Numbered from the stretch's first letter, positions 53,089 through 62,323 are shown. The stretch: 64,000 nucleotides of DNA from Flavobacterium sp. KJJ (GCF_000708595.2 NZ_JARP01000007.1:1-64000); one strand, 5' to 3'. Translations and numbers: made by a program. Notes: generated by a model not told the origin, from the sequence alone.

Positions 53089-53976
53089 TTAATTCCTTTT
53101 GTCTTCTCCCCAAAGCAATTTGTTTCTCAATGTTTTTAAGAAAGTTTCGCCTGGAATTTCAACCATTTTTATTTTAAAATCTGTTTTCTTAATCGTCAAA
53201 ACCGATTCATTTTTTACAGAGGCTATTCTGGAGTCTAACGAAACTAAATATTGATCTTCTCTTCCAGATACGCGAAGTTTAATTTCAGTATCATCAGGAA
53301 TGACAAGTGGCCTGGCAGTTAAATTATGAGGAGCAATAGGTGTAATTACTAAACTTTTAACCTCTGGGGTTAATAATGGTCCTCCGCAGCTCAAAGAATA
53401 TCCTGTAGAACCAGTTGGCGTTGAAATAATCAAACCATCTGCCCAATAAGAATTTAGATATTCATTATTCAAATAGGTTTCAACGGTAATCATCGAAGTA
53501 GTATCTTTTCTGCTTACTGTTACTTCATTCATTGCGAAGTTTAAGTGGTCTTCGATTGCATCGTTTTTTGGATCACAGGTTAAACTCAATAAAGTTCTTT
53601 CAGAGATGGTATATTTTTTATCAATAACAAATTGTAAAAAGGTGTCAATGCTTTCTTTAGGAACAGTTGCTAGAAAACCTAATCTTCCTGCATTAATACC
53701 TAATATTGGTACACCAGAATTACGAACTAAGGTTGCTGCTCTTAAAATAGTTCCGTCGCCTCCAATACTAATTAACATTTCAAAACTATCATCCAATGAA
53801 TTGCTGGAGGAAAAAGTTTTGTATTCTTTTTTTATAAGTTCTTTTTCAAAGAGCATTTTCAAAAAAGTTTCTTCAATTACCATTTCGACATTGTTTGAGT
53901 TGAAAAATGCAAAAATATCTTTGATAATAGGTTCGGTACTGTTTTGATAATACTGTCCGTAAATAGCTACTTTCAT
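53089..53976 (-). CDS. nadK: NAD kinase
   Basis: 295 residues. The nucleotide site is SIGGDGTILRAATL (about 70-83), then GINAGRLGFLATV (about 93-105) and the family signature TPTGSTGYSLSCGGPLL (about 186-202). It phosphorylates NAD to NADP in the cytosol. A CBS protein gene lies 91 bp upstream on the same strand. Confidence 0.95.
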   Translation of the reverse strand: MKVAIYGQYYQNSTEPIIKDIFAFFNSNNVEMVIEETFLKMLFEKELIKKEYKTFSSSNSLDDSFEMLISIGGDGTILRAATLVRNSGVPILGINAGRLGFLATVPKESIDTFLQFVIDKKYTISERTLLSLTCDPKNDAIEDHLNFAMNEVTVSRKDTTSMITVETYLNNEYLNSYWADGLIISTPTGSTGYSLSCGGPLLTPEVKSLVITPIAPHNLTARPLVIPDDTEIKLRVSGREDQYLVSLDSRIASVKNESVLTIKKTDFKIKMVEIPGETFLKTLRNKLLWGEDKRN

Positions 53977-54067
53977 TCTTTCTAATTAGATAATGAGGAA
54001 ATGTGTTAATTTTATAATTTATTTAGTTGAGATCACTTTCTAATTTTCTCCTTGACCAATTTCTAAT

Positions 54068-54727
54068 TTATATATTAAGGTATTTGTCTAAATAATCAGA
54101 ACGCTCTTTTAAGCTATTGATATAAGCATCTTCTTGATGCTCTGAAATAATTTCATAATTATAGCGTCTAAAAGTCTGTATAATTTCATTCATTGGGCCT
54201 ACGCCAATTTTTACTGTAATATGTACATTTTCTAAATCCGCTTCAGATATAAAACAGCCAAGAATTTTACCGTTATTGCTTTCTACAATCTGAGCAACTT
54301 GTCCCATTGAATAGTCTAAAAGTCCTTTTTGAACAATAATAATACCGCCTTGTTCTTTTAAAAAGGGAGTTTCCTGAAAGAATTTCATGATATCTTCCAT
54401 TTCATAATAGCCTATATAGGTATTATTTTCATCAAGAACGGGAACCGTGTTAGTGTGATTTTTTGCAAAAACCTCTAAAACGTCTAGCCACATCATCGAT
54501 TTTCTGGCAAAGAAACGCTCTAAAGTATATTTGTAATCAATCGCTTTTTTGTCGGTATCAAAAGTTTCAACATCATCAGAAGCAATACTTCCAATGAAGA
54601 TTCCGTTTTCCAAAACTGGAAAATGTGAAAAATCCACATCAGCAAAAAAGTCCTGAACCGATGCTATCGTTTCCTGGCTGTCAATCGCTCTGAAATCATT
54701 GGTGATATAGTTTGTAATTTCTGTCAT
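54068..54727 (-). CDS. CBS domain protein with C-terminal ACT-like region
   Basis: 219 residues. Two CBS domains (about 8-55 and 70-125) carry FSHFPVLENGIFIGSIASDD and TNTVPVLDENNTYIGYYEMEDIM. The C-terminal part (about 135-205) reads GGIIIVQKGLLDYSMGQVAQIVESNNGKILGCFIS then VHITVKIG, like an ACT-type regulatory fold. A nucleotide- or metabolite-sensing role is probable; the target is unknown. Its position next to nadK suggests cotranscription. Confidence 0.83.
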   Translation of the reverse strand: MTEITNYITNDFRAIDSQETIASVQDFFADVDFSHFPVLENGIFIGSIASDDVETFDTDKKAIDYKYTLERFFARKSMMWLDVLEVFAKNHTNTVPVLDENNTYIGYYEMEDIMKFFQETPFLKEQGGIIIVQKGLLDYSMGQVAQIVESNNGKILGCFISEADLENVHITVKIGVGPMNEIIQTFRRYNYEIISEHQEDAYINSLKERSDYLDKYLNI

Positions 54728-54794
54728 AAATCAATTGAAGATATTTCATTGCAAAATAATCAAAAAATACCAAAAACTGCTACGTTTTACTTTG

Positions 54795-54802
54795 TATTTT
54801 TG
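54795..54802 (+). promoter_or_regulatory. -7 promoter element of pdxJ
   Basis: TATTTTTG, 42 bp before the pdxJ ATG, in the 117-bp divergent gap with the CBS gene. Confidence 0.4.
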
Positions 54803-54844
54803 TCGTAACAAATATAATGTTACTAGAATTAATTATCTATTTAT

Positions 54845-55558
54845 ATGACAAAGTTAAGTGTAAATATCAATAAAATTGCAACCTTAAGAAATGCACGTGG
54901 CGGAAATGTTCCTGATTTACTAAAAGTGGCAACTGATATTCAGAAATTTGGTGGCCAGGGAATCACAATTCATCCGCGTCCAGACGAACGTCACATTCGT
55001 TATCAGGATGCACGCGATTTAAAAGCAATTGTATATACAGAATATAATATTGAAGGAAATCCGCAGCATAACTTTATCGATTTGGTTTTAGAATGCAAAC
55101 CAACTCAGGTTACTTTAGTTCCTGATGCAATAGGCGCCATTACTTCTTCTGCTGGCTGGGATACTATAAAAAATCAGGAATATTTAACAGAAGTTATTCA
55201 GGAATTTCAACGAAACGGAATCAGAACTTCAATTTTTGTTGATCCGGTTTTAGAAATTATTGAAGGTGCTAAAAAAACTGGGACTGACAGAATTGAATTG
55301 TATACTGAAGCTTTTGCACACCAATACGATTTAGGAAATAAAAACGGAATAGATCCGTACGTAAAAGCTGCAGAATTAGCAAACGAATTAGAGTTGGGAA
55401 TAAATGCTGGCCATGATTTAAGTCTAGATAATATTCAGTTTTTCAAACAAAATATTCCAGGCTTATTAGAAGTTTCTATAGGACACGCTTTAATTTCTGA
55501 AGCGCTATATCTAGGCTTAGATAATGTAGTGAATATGTATTTGAATAAATTGAAATAA
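54845..55558 (+). CDS. pdxJ: Pyridoxine 5'-phosphate synthase
   Basis: 237 residues. It begins TKLSVNINKIATLRNARGGNVPD, then has GITIHPRPDERHIRYQD (about 39-55), CKPTQVTLVPDA, ELYTEAFAHQY and NAGHDLSLDN, ending SIGHALISEALYLGL. PdxJ condenses 1-deoxyxylulose 5-phosphate with 3-amino-1-hydroxyacetone phosphate in vitamin B6 synthesis. Length is standard for the family. Confidence 0.96.
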   Translation: MTKLSVNINKIATLRNARGGNVPDLLKVATDIQKFGGQGITIHPRPDERHIRYQDARDLKAIVYTEYNIEGNPQHNFIDLVLECKPTQVTLVPDAIGAITSSAGWDTIKNQEYLTEVIQEFQRNGIRTSIFVDPVLEIIEGAKKTGTDRIELYTEAFAHQYDLGNKNGIDPYVKAAELANELELGINAGHDLSLDNIQFFKQNIPGLLEVSIGHALISEALYLGLDNVVNMYLNKLK

Positions 55559-55688
55559 TATTTTGTAAAGGCATATTCTCAGATATACACAAAAAAAACA
55601 GGGAGATTCTCAAAGAAATTTTTGTGTTTCTCTGCGTAAAAAACCTTTGAATCTTTGTGGAATAAATTTTTCAATAAAAAATTATATA
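55559..55688. repeat. Degenerate interspersed repeat before the hydrolase gene
   Basis: The stretch contains tandem degenerate units of the kind TTTGTGTTTCTCTGCGTAAAAAACCTTTGAATCTTTGTGG. Short TTTGCG/TTTGTG-rich motifs like this are scattered in flavobacterial intergenic DNA, as I remember. No gene fits. Confidence 0.4.
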
Positions 55689-56453
55689 ATGTTATACTCA
55701 AAAATAGAAGGCGAAGGAAAACCATTTATTATCATGCACGGATTTCTGGGCATGTCTGATAATTGGAAGACTTTGGCAGGACAGTATGTAGAAGCTGGAT
55801 TTCAGGTTCATATTTTAGATTTAAGAAATCACGGGCGCAGTTTTCATTCAGACGAATGGTCTTATGAAGCGATGGTGCAAGATGTTTTCGAATATTGCCA
55901 AGCAAATCAACTGTCTAAAATAGATATGCTAGGACATTCGATGGGAGGAAAAGTTGCAATGCTTTTTGCAACAACACATCCTGAAATTGTAGATAAATTA
56001 ATTGTGGCAGATATTGGTCCGAAGTTTTATAAACAGCATCATCAAGATATTTTGGCAGGTTTAAATGCAGTTGATTTTTCGGTTAAACCGAGTAGAAACG
56101 ATGTTGAAGCAATTGTAGCGCAATATGTTTCTGATTTTGGAACACGCCAGTTTTTATTAAAGAATTTATATTGGATTGAGCCAGGACAATTGGCCTTTCG
56201 CTTTAATCTAGCGGTTTTCAATAATAACTTAGAAGCCATCGGAAAAGCTTTGCCAGATGATCTGGTTTTTGATAAACCTACCTTATTTATCAGAGGAGGA
56301 GAATCGGGCTATGTTTTAGATTCAGATTTTGATTCAATACGCCAACACTTTCCTAAAGTCGAGTTTGAAACTATTCCAAATGCAGGACATTGGCTTCATG
56401 CCGAAAATCCGAAAATGTTTTTTGAATTGACGGCTGGGTTTTTGAAAGAGTAA
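55689..56453 (+). CDS. Alpha/beta-fold hydrolase
   Basis: 254 residues from ATG 55689 (MLYSKIEGEGKPFIIMHGFLG). The oxyanion HGFLGMSDNW, the nucleophile elbow MLGHSMGGKVAM (Ser about 95), the acid near DSDF or GGESG, and the catalytic His in NAGHWLHAENP (about 236) are all present. It resembles the YbfF-type esterases. The substrate is unknown. An in-frame upstream start at 55647 lies in the repeat-like intergenic stretch and is rejected. Confidence 0.9.
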   Translation: MLYSKIEGEGKPFIIMHGFLGMSDNWKTLAGQYVEAGFQVHILDLRNHGRSFHSDEWSYEAMVQDVFEYCQANQLSKIDMLGHSMGGKVAMLFATTHPEIVDKLIVADIGPKFYKQHHQDILAGLNAVDFSVKPSRNDVEAIVAQYVSDFGTRQFLLKNLYWIEPGQLAFRFNLAVFNNNLEAIGKALPDDLVFDKPTLFIRGGESGYVLDSDFDSIRQHFPKVEFETIPNAGHWLHAENPKMFFELTAGFLKE

Positions 56454-56505
56454 TGATTTTGATAAAAATTTTATTACTTTTATTAAAAATTTAAACCACA
56501 AAAAT

Positions 56506-56850
56506 ATGAAACTATTACTCAGACTTCTTGTTACCGCAGCCTTGGTTTTGTTAATTGCAAACCTTTTGCCGGGAGTGCATGTTGCCAGTTTTACTACTGC
56601 AATTATTGTTGCAATTGTTTTAGGATTACTAAATCTGTTTATAAAACCAATATTAGTAATTTTGACTTTGCCTGTAACAGTAATTACTTTGGGGCTATTT
56701 TTATTAGTTATAAACGCAATCATTATTTTGCTGTGTACTAATATTGTTGGAGGGTTTGCAGTAGATTCGTTCTGGACAGCATTATTCTTCAGTATCATTT
56801 TGTCTATCCTTCAATCTATCACATATAAAATATTGGGAGACGATAAATAA
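56506..56850 (+). CDS. Phage holin family (membrane) protein, not phage-linked
   Basis: 114 residues with four hydrophobic segments (about 4-24, 28-50, 54-82 and 88-108) and the family sequence LGLLNLFIKPILVILTLPVTVITLGLFLLVINAIIILL. These small membrane proteins carry the 'phage holin family 4' name but are mostly chromosomal. No phage gene is near, so a membrane role is inferred. It follows the hydrolase gene by 52 bp. Confidence 0.88.
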   Translation: MKLLLRLLVTAALVLLIANLLPGVHVASFTTAIIVAIVLGLLNLFIKPILVILTLPVTVITLGLFLLVINAIIILLCTNIVGGFAVDSFWTALFFSIILSILQSITYKILGDDK

Positions 56851-56899
56851 TCGAAATAAAGCAGACTAAAAACCGCTTCAAATACAATAGATTAAAAAC

Positions 56900-56938
56900 T
56901 TGGTTGGGTTGCAAAAATTTTATAATTTTGCAACCCAA
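56900..56938 (+). promoter_or_regulatory. Promoter of tig overlapped by an inverted repeat
   Basis: TTG (56900-56902), 20-bp spacer and TAATTTTG (56923-56930) match the flavobacterial consensus. TTGGGTTGCAAAA (56904-56916) and TTTTGCAACCCAA (56926-56938) are exact complements, so a 35-bp palindrome covers the -7 element and the start region. It could be an operator. Confidence 0.6.
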
Positions 56939-56964
56939 TTTTATTATGTAAATTAAAGAAGAAG

Positions 56965-58287
56965 ATGGATATTAAAAGAGTAGCAATAGACGCTGTGAAC
57001 GAAACGATTGTAATGACAGTTGTTCACATGGATTATAAAGGTCAAGTAGCAAAAAGAATAAACGAAAAAATGCCATTGGCTACTGTAAAAGGTTTTAGAA
57101 AAGGACAAGTTCCTAAAGATCTTGTTGAAAAACAATACGGAAAAGCAATTAAGCAAGAAGAAGTTAAAAAAGTAGTTGATTTGGCTTTAGAGCGTTTCAT
57201 TCAATCTGAAAGATTAAATCTTTTAGGAACTCCTCTTGCTAAAGAAAACGAAAACTTTGATTGGGATGCTGAAGAACTAACTTTCGAATACGAAATTGGT
57301 TTGGTTCCTAACTTCGAAATTGATTTAGAAGCAAAAAATAATATCGTAAAATATATCGTTACGGCTGATGATAAATTAATCGACGGTCAAGTAGAGCGTA
57401 TCCAAAAACAATTCGGAAAAGCAATTCCACAAGATAAAGTTGATGCTGATTCTGATTTAACTGGAACTTTCTCAAACGAAGAAAAAGGAATTAACAATAC
57501 AACTACAATTTCTGTGTCTACTTTCAACAAAAAAGCTGGAGATAAATTCATCGGTAAAAAAGTTGGAGATGTGGTTACAGTAAGTACAAAAGGTTTATTC
57601 GAAGACGATCACCAATTAATGGATTACTTAAAAGTAGCTCATGATGACGTTCACGGTTTAGATATCGAAGTAAACTTTACTATCGAGGCTATCAACGGAG
57701 CTGAATTGGCTGAATTGAACCAAGATTTATTTGATAAACTTTTTGGTGAAGGAAAAGTAGCTTCTCTTGAAGATTTAAAAGCTAAAATTAAAGAAGATGC
57801 TGAAGCACAGTTCGCACAGCAAGCGGATCAAAAATTATTGTTAGACGTTCAAGATTTCTTGATCGAAAATACAAAATTTGATTTGCCAGCTGCATTCCTT
57901 AAAAAATGGCTTCAAACTGTTGGAGAGAAAAAACTTTCTGCAGAAGAAGCTGAAGTTGAATATGCAAGATCTGAAAAAGGTTTACGTTTTCAATTAATCG
58001 AAGGAAAAGCAATGGCTCAAAGCAACATCCAAATTACTTTTGAAGATTTGAAAGCTTTTACAACAAACGCTATCAGACAACAAATGGCTCAATTTGGACA
58101 AACAAATCCAACTGATGAAGAAGTTCAAGGAATTGTGGCTAGAGTTTTATCTAACCAAGAAGAAGTAAAAAGACTTTCTGAGCAAGTTGTTGCTGAAAAA
58201 TTGTTAGAGGTGTTTAAAGAAAAAGCAAATCCTACAACTAAAGAAGTAACTTACGAAGAATTTATTGCAGCTTCTTACGGAGAATAA
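56965..58287 (+). CDS. tig: Trigger factor
   Basis: 440 residues. The ribosome-binding N-domain has the family signature KGFRKGQVPKDLVEKQYG (about 31-48). A divergent FKBP-like middle domain (about 150-245) and a helical C-domain follow (about 250-430, with LNQDLFDKLFGEGK). Trigger factor binds nascent chains at the ribosome exit. The order tig-clpP-clpX is a common bacterial arrangement and is kept here, though with long gaps between the genes. Confidence 0.95.
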   Translation: MDIKRVAIDAVNETIVMTVVHMDYKGQVAKRINEKMPLATVKGFRKGQVPKDLVEKQYGKAIKQEEVKKVVDLALERFIQSERLNLLGTPLAKENENFDWDAEELTFEYEIGLVPNFEIDLEAKNNIVKYIVTADDKLIDGQVERIQKQFGKAIPQDKVDADSDLTGTFSNEEKGINNTTTISVSTFNKKAGDKFIGKKVGDVVTVSTKGLFEDDHQLMDYLKVAHDDVHGLDIEVNFTIEAINGAELAELNQDLFDKLFGEGKVASLEDLKAKIKEDAEAQFAQQADQKLLLDVQDFLIENTKFDLPAAFLKKWLQTVGEKKLSAEEAEVEYARSEKGLRFQLIEGKAMAQSNIQITFEDLKAFTTNAIRQQMAQFGQTNPTDEEVQGIVARVLSNQEEVKRLSEQVVAEKLLEVFKEKANPTTKEVTYEEFIAASYGE

Positions 58288-58611
58288 TTGAAGTCAAAAG
58301 TTTTAAAGTCAAAAGTTGTTCAGCATAGAGTAGCGTGTAAGCTCTATTTTAAAATTTAAGATTTTATTACAGAAACTGAAAGATAAAAAAAGTTATATTT
58401 GAGCGTCAAAAAGATATTTTTGGCGCTTTTTTTTGTTTCAAATTTTATTTTGTTTCAAGTTTCAAGTTTTCGAACTTCAATAAACCTGAAACCTAAAACT
58501 TGGAACCAAAAAAATAGGACAAATTGGCATCCCTTTATAAAAAGGTATGAACTTTGTTTTAGCAGTTTAAGTCACTTTCCGACTTAGACTTTCAAACTTT
58601 AAACTAAAAAT
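58288..58611. repeat. 324-bp intergenic stretch with CAAGTTTCAAGTTT-type repeats
   Basis: No gene is supported. It holds a short direct repeat (AGTCAAAAGTTTTAAAGTCAAAAGTTG, about 58291-58319), a hairpin with a T run (58402-58434), and a run of TTTCAAGTTTCAAG and AAACTTGGAACC units (58451-58507) with inverted partners. The same units recur at 59290-59361. An ORF that spans this part is built from the repeats and is not counted. Confidence 0.6.
58402..58434 (+). terminator. Terminator-like hairpin between tig and clpP
   Basis: AGCGTCAAAAA pairs with TTTTTGGCGCT (one G-U pair) and a run of eight T follows. It may separate clpP from tig. Confidence 0.6.
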
Positions 58612-59286
58612 ATGAACTACGGTAAAGAATTCAAAAAATTTGCTACAAAGCACCAAGGAGTAAACGCAATGTATTACGATAAAATCGTAGCAGCGATGAA
58701 CCCAACAAACATGACTCCATATATTATCGAAGAGCGCCAGTTGAATGTTTCTCAATTAGACGTGTTTTCAAGATTAATGATGGACAGAATTATCTTTTTA
58801 GGAACTGGTATCGACGACCAAATCGCGAATATTGTTCAGGCTCAGTTATTATTTTTAGAAAGTGCTGACGCATCAAAAGACATTCAAATTTATTTAAATT
58901 CTCCTGGAGGAAGCGTTTATGCAGGATTAGGAATTTATGATACAATGCAATACATCAAACCAGACGTAGCTACAATTTGTACAGGTATGGCAGCATCTAT
59001 GGGAGCTGTTTTATTATGTGCTGGAGCAACAGGAAAACGTTCGGCTTTGCCACATTCAAGAGTTATGATTCACCAGCCATCAGGAGGAGCACAAGGTGTT
59101 GCAACAGATATGGAAATCAATTTACGTGAAATGCTGAAATTGAAAGATGAATTATACCATATTATTTCTCAACATTCAGGTCAGACTTTTGATAAAGTGC
59201 ATAAAGACAGTGAGCGCGATTACTGGATGAAAGCTGACGAAGCAAAAGAGTACGGAATGATTGATGAAGTATTGAGAAGAGGATAA
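58612..59286 (+). CDS. clpP: ATP-dependent Clp protease proteolytic subunit
   Basis: 224 residues. Catalytic Ser is in GMAASMGAVLLCAGA (about 124), His in SRVMIHQPSGGAQG (about 149), and Asp follows near DSERDYWMKADEAKEYG. It has the usual SPGGSVYAGLGIYDTMQ. ClpP forms the double heptamer ring fed by ClpX, which is encoded next. The N-terminus is about 25 residues longer than E. coli mature ClpP, as in other Bacteroidota. No classic promoter was found just upstream. Confidence 0.96.
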   Translation: MNYGKEFKKFATKHQGVNAMYYDKIVAAMNPTNMTPYIIEERQLNVSQLDVFSRLMMDRIIFLGTGIDDQIANIVQAQLLFLESADASKDIQIYLNSPGGSVYAGLGIYDTMQYIKPDVATICTGMAASMGAVLLCAGATGKRSALPHSRVMIHQPSGGAQGVATDMEINLREMLKLKDELYHIISQHSGQTFDKVHKDSERDYWMKADEAKEYGMIDEVLRRG

Positions 59287-59361
59287 AACTTAGTTTCAAG
59301 TTTGAGTTTTCAAGTTGCTATAATTAACTTGAAACTTGAAGCAAATAAAACTTGAAACAAA
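59287..59361. repeat. Inverted CAAGTTTCAAG repeat between clpP and clpX
   Basis: TTTCAAGTTTGAGTTTTCAAGTT is followed by AACTTGAAACTTGAAGC and AAACTTGAAAC, forming a long imperfect stem. Related units occur at 58451-58507. Such repeats resemble small interspersed intergenic elements. Confidence 0.5.
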
Positions 59362-59422
59362 AAAATAAAGTTAATAGGTTGCTAAGTTTTTGATGTTTTA
59401 GTGATAAATCTCAGAAACTTAG

Positions 59423-59430
59423 TAACTTTG
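59423..59430 (+). promoter_or_regulatory. -7 promoter element of clpX
   Basis: TAACTTTG lies 21 bp before the clpX ATG within repeated TTAGTAACTTTGCAACTTAGTAAC sequence. Confidence 0.5.
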
Positions 59431-59451
59431 CAACTTAGTAACTAAAAAAGA

Positions 59452-60684
59452 ATGGCTAAAGTAGTATTAGAATGTTCGTTTTGTGGAAGAAAAAAGCCAG
59501 AAACCAATTTATTGATTGCAGGCATTAATGCACATATCTGTGATAAGTGTATCGAGCAGGCACACGGAATTGTATTAGAAGAATTAAAATCAAGCGGAAG
59601 TGCAAAATTAGTTGGTGACTTAATTTTAAAGAAGCCAAAAGAAATTAGAGCTTTCTTAGACCAATATGTTATTGGTCAAGATCAAACTAAAAAAGTAATG
59701 TCGGTTGCAGTTTACAATCATTACAAACGTTTAATGCAACAGCAATTAGACGATGAAGTAGAAATTGAAAAAAGTAACATTATTATGGTAGGTCAAACCG
59801 GAACCGGAAAAACATTGGTAGCAAAAACTATCGCTAAAATGTTAGATGTTCCCTTGGCTATTGTTGATGCAACTGTACTTACAGAAGCGGGTTATGTAGG
59901 AGAAGATGTTGAAAGTATTTTAACTCGTTTATTACAAGCCGCTGATTATGATGTAACCAAAGCAGAAAGAGGAATCGTTTTTATTGATGAAATTGATAAA
60001 ATTGCCCGTAAGAGCGATAATCCATCAATTACACGTGACGTTTCTGGTGAAGGTGTTCAGCAGGCTTTATTGAAATTGTTAGAAGGAACTGTAGTTAACG
60101 TACCGCCAAAAGGAGGACGTAAACACCCTGACCAAAAATTTGTTGAAGTAAATACTCAAAACATCTTGTTTATCGCAGGTGGAGCTTTTGATGGAGTAGA
60201 ACGTATTATTTCGAAACGTTTGAACCGTCAGGCTGTTGGATATTCGACTTCTAAAAATGTAGATAATATCGACAAAGACAATTTACTACAATATATTATA
60301 CCAAAAGATATTAAAGATTTTGGTTTGATTCCGGAGATTATTGGCCGTTTGCCAGTTTTAACGCATATGGATCCTTTAGACAGAGAAACTTTGCGTGCAA
60401 TTTTGACACAGCCTAAAAATGCTTTAATCAAACAATATCAAAAATTATTTTTAATGGATGATGTTGAGTTTAATATTACGAACGAAGCATTAGATTTTAT
60501 TGTTGATAAAGCTTTAGAATACAAATTAGGAGCTCGTGGATTACGTTCGTTATGTGAAGCTATTCTAACTGATGCGATGTACGAACTGCCAAGTTCTGAC
60601 GATAAAGTTCTGACAATTGATAAGGATTATGCAGAACATACATTAAGTAAAAATTTATTGAAGCGAATGGAAATTGCTTCTTAA
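59452..60684 (+). CDS. clpX: ATP-dependent Clp protease ATP-binding subunit ClpX
   Basis: 410 residues. The N-terminal zinc domain has CSFCGRKK and HICDKC. The AAA+ core has Walker [14 protein letters not shown] (about 108-120), the pore loop GYVGEDV, Walker [13 protein letters not shown] (about 176-187), the RKH segment GGRKHPDQ and sensor-2 GARGLRSL. The ClpP-contacting loop region around [11 protein letters not shown] is present. It unfolds tagged substrates for ClpP. Confidence 0.97.
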   Translation: MAKVVLECSFCGRKKPETNLLIAGINAHICDKCIEQAHGIVLEELKSSGSAKLVGDLILKKPKEIRAFLDQYVIGQDQTKKVMSVAVYNHYKRLMQQQLDDEVEIEKSNIIMVGQTGTGKTLVAKTIAKMLDVPLAIVDATVLTEAGYVGEDVESILTRLLQAADYDVTKAERGIVFIDEIDKIARKSDNPSITRDVSGEGVQQALLKLLEGTVVNVPPKGGRKHPDQKFVEVNTQNILFIAGGAFDGVERIISKRLNRQAVGYSTSKNVDNIDKDNLLQYIIPKDIKDFGLIPEIIGRLPVLTHMDPLDRETLRAILTQPKNALIKQYQKLFLMDDVEFNITNEALDFIVDKALEYKLGARGLRSLCEAILTDAMYELPSSDDKVLTIDKDYAEHTLSKNLLKRMEIAS

Positions 60685-60709
60685 AGATAATTTGATTTTT
60701 ATAATTCAT

Positions 60710-60744
60710 AAAACCTGCTTAATTATTTTGAGCAGGTTTTTTTA
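60710..60744 (+). terminator. Terminator of clpX
   Basis: AAAACCTGCT pairs with AGCAGGTTTT around an 11-base loop, with a following T run. Confidence 0.87.
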
Positions 60745-60837
60745 TTTAAGATTATTAATTTTAATTTTTTTCTTACTTATTTTATTTAATCATTGGATTA
60801 AAATTATATTTTTGGATAGTAATTAAATATATGTATT

Positions 60838-62323
60838 GTGAGCCAGATTTATAAATATTTAATATTCTGTTCTGTATTATTATCATTTTCTTGCAACAAG
60901 GAAGAAATGACTGAGAATGGTAAGATTGCAAGTATAGATCGAGTCAAAATGATTTAGATCTGAGTAAATTTTCCAATGTAAATATCTCTGAAAATGTAGA
61001 AATAAATTGGAAAAATATAAGAGTGACAAAAAAGGACAGTCTTGAGATATTCGAAATTGAAGCAAATGAAAAAACAGCTATTAGGTTGCAGTCTAATTTT
61101 TTGCAGAATAACATACAATACCAAATTGTTACAATTAATTCAGAAAATCAGATTTATTCTTATTTATTAGAAATATTCGGAGATAAAGACAGTGCTCTTT
61201 ATCCTGAAACAATTACAAAACTGGATTTTTTTAAGGGAACCTTGAATGTATTTTCATTAAAGGGAAAAAATTAGGTTCGTTAGGAATTTCAAAAGGAGGA
61301 GCTAAAAATATTTCAAAAAACGATAATTTGGATATTTTAGCAAAAACAATAAATATGTTTTTAACTAATTCAAATTTGACGAACCGAATTCCACCATGTA
61401 ATACTCCTTATTATCTGCCTATGCAGTTTACTGTTGACTGGTATAAAGAAGTTTCAGTCGACGGACGTATCCTAACTTCGTATACTTATGAAAAGACCAC
61501 AACAAAAACTGAGCTGGTACTGATGTCATATCCATGTGATGCATTACCCAGTGAAGTGAGTCATGCGTATACGAAAGCAGTAATTAATGATCATGGAGCC
61601 GGTGGTGGGATATCAAATTTTACAAATACTATACTTACAGATCCTTCCTTTGCAAACAACCCTTGCCTGACCGCCGTATTTAATAAATTAGGAGGTTCTC
61701 CAACTTTTCAAAATTATTTAAAGAAATTTGATAGTGATTTTTCTGTGGCAGATTTAAAGCTAAGTGTGGGTGTTGATGCTAGCCACCCAAATGTAAGTGC
61801 TGTAACATATCAGCCTGACAACGGACTAATAGAGATTAGATTTAATCCTGGAAAATTAAATACACCTCCTCTAAATATAGCTAAGAATTTTGCACATGAA
61901 ATTTTACATGCAGAAATGTTTGAAAAACTTTTAAAGCTTTCTGGGAAAAAAGAAATCCCATGGTCTCCAGAATTTATTGAAAGTATTCGTAATGATGAAC
62001 CTAAAATAGTAGAATATTATACAATGTATTGGTATGATATTCCGATTGGAGGATCAATTTCTGATCCTCAACATGAATATATGGCACAACTTTCAATTAA
62101 TACTATTGTAAGTGTACTTAAAGAATATGATAATACACAATCTGAAGATGTTTATATTGCTATAGCTTGGTGGGGATTGATGGGAGCTGGAGAACCTAAT
62201 TTACTAACTGGTCTACCTCCGCAACCTACCGTGGCTTGGACAAATTTGCCTCAAACAGAAAGAGTAAGACTTATAAATATTTATAATAATTTTAAAAATA
62301 CAAATGCACCATGTCAACAATAA
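60838..62323 (+). pseudogene. Surface-type lipoprotein gene with two -1 frameshifts
   Basis: Three consecutive frames join into one protein of about 495 residues. Part 1 (GTG 60838 to TAG 60957) starts MSQIYKYLIFC and has a lipobox LLSFSC followed by NKEE, an acidic surface-export-like signal. Part 2 (frame open from about 60924, stop 61272-61274) continues with SQNDLDLSKFSNVN. Part 3 (open upstream of 61328 to 62323) contains the HExxH motif. Each change is a -1 step and each can be explained by one lost A in an A run: 60946-60949 (A4) and 61265-61270 (A6). It may be a decaying gene, a sequencing error, or, at the second site (GG-A-AAA-AAT-TAG), a slippery heptamer used for programmed frameshifting. 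Confidence 0.6.
61328..62323 (+). CDS. C-terminal fragment with zincin-like HExxH motif
   Basis: 331 residues as read from TTG 61328 (or from ATG 61355), but the frame is open upstream to the second frameshift, so a true start here is doubtful. Residues 190-194 form HEILH (61895-61909) in NFAHEILHAEMFEKLL, the HExxH zinc-peptidase pattern with an extra Glu. A later DPQHEYMAQLS could supply a third ligand. Paired cysteines occur at RIPPCNTP, MSYPCDA and NNPCL. I recall similar HExxHAE proteins as hypothetical lipoproteins in Bacteroidota. Activity is not shown. It overlaps the next gene by 13 bases. Confidence 0.55.
   Translation: MDILAKTINMFLTNSNLTNRIPPCNTPYYLPMQFTVDWYKEVSVDGRILTSYTYEKTTTKTELVLMSYPCDALPSEVSHAYTKAVINDHGAGGGISNFTNTILTDPSFANNPCLTAVFNKLGGSPTFQNYLKKFDSDFSVADLKLSVGVDASHPNVSAVTYQPDNGLIEIRFNPGKLNTPPLNIAKNFAHEILHAEMFEKLLKLSGKKEIPWSPEFIESIRNDEPKIVEYYTMYWYDIPIGGSISDPQHEYMAQLSINTIVSVLKEYDNTQSEDVYIAIAWWGLMGAGEPNLLTGLPPQPTVAWTNLPQTERVRLINIYNNFKNTNAPCQQ

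Noticed and set aside
56334..56798. Minus-strand ORF (154 codons) across the hydrolase and the small membrane protein
   Set aside because: Antisense to two recognisable proteins and Lys/Asn-rich without motifs.
56506..56850. Prophage suggested by the 'phage holin family' protein
   Set aside because: No other phage gene is near; this family is widespread as an ordinary chromosomal membrane protein.
58399..58587. ORF of 62 codons between tig and clpP
   Set aside because: It starts on the hairpin and is made of CAAGTTT-type repeat sequence.
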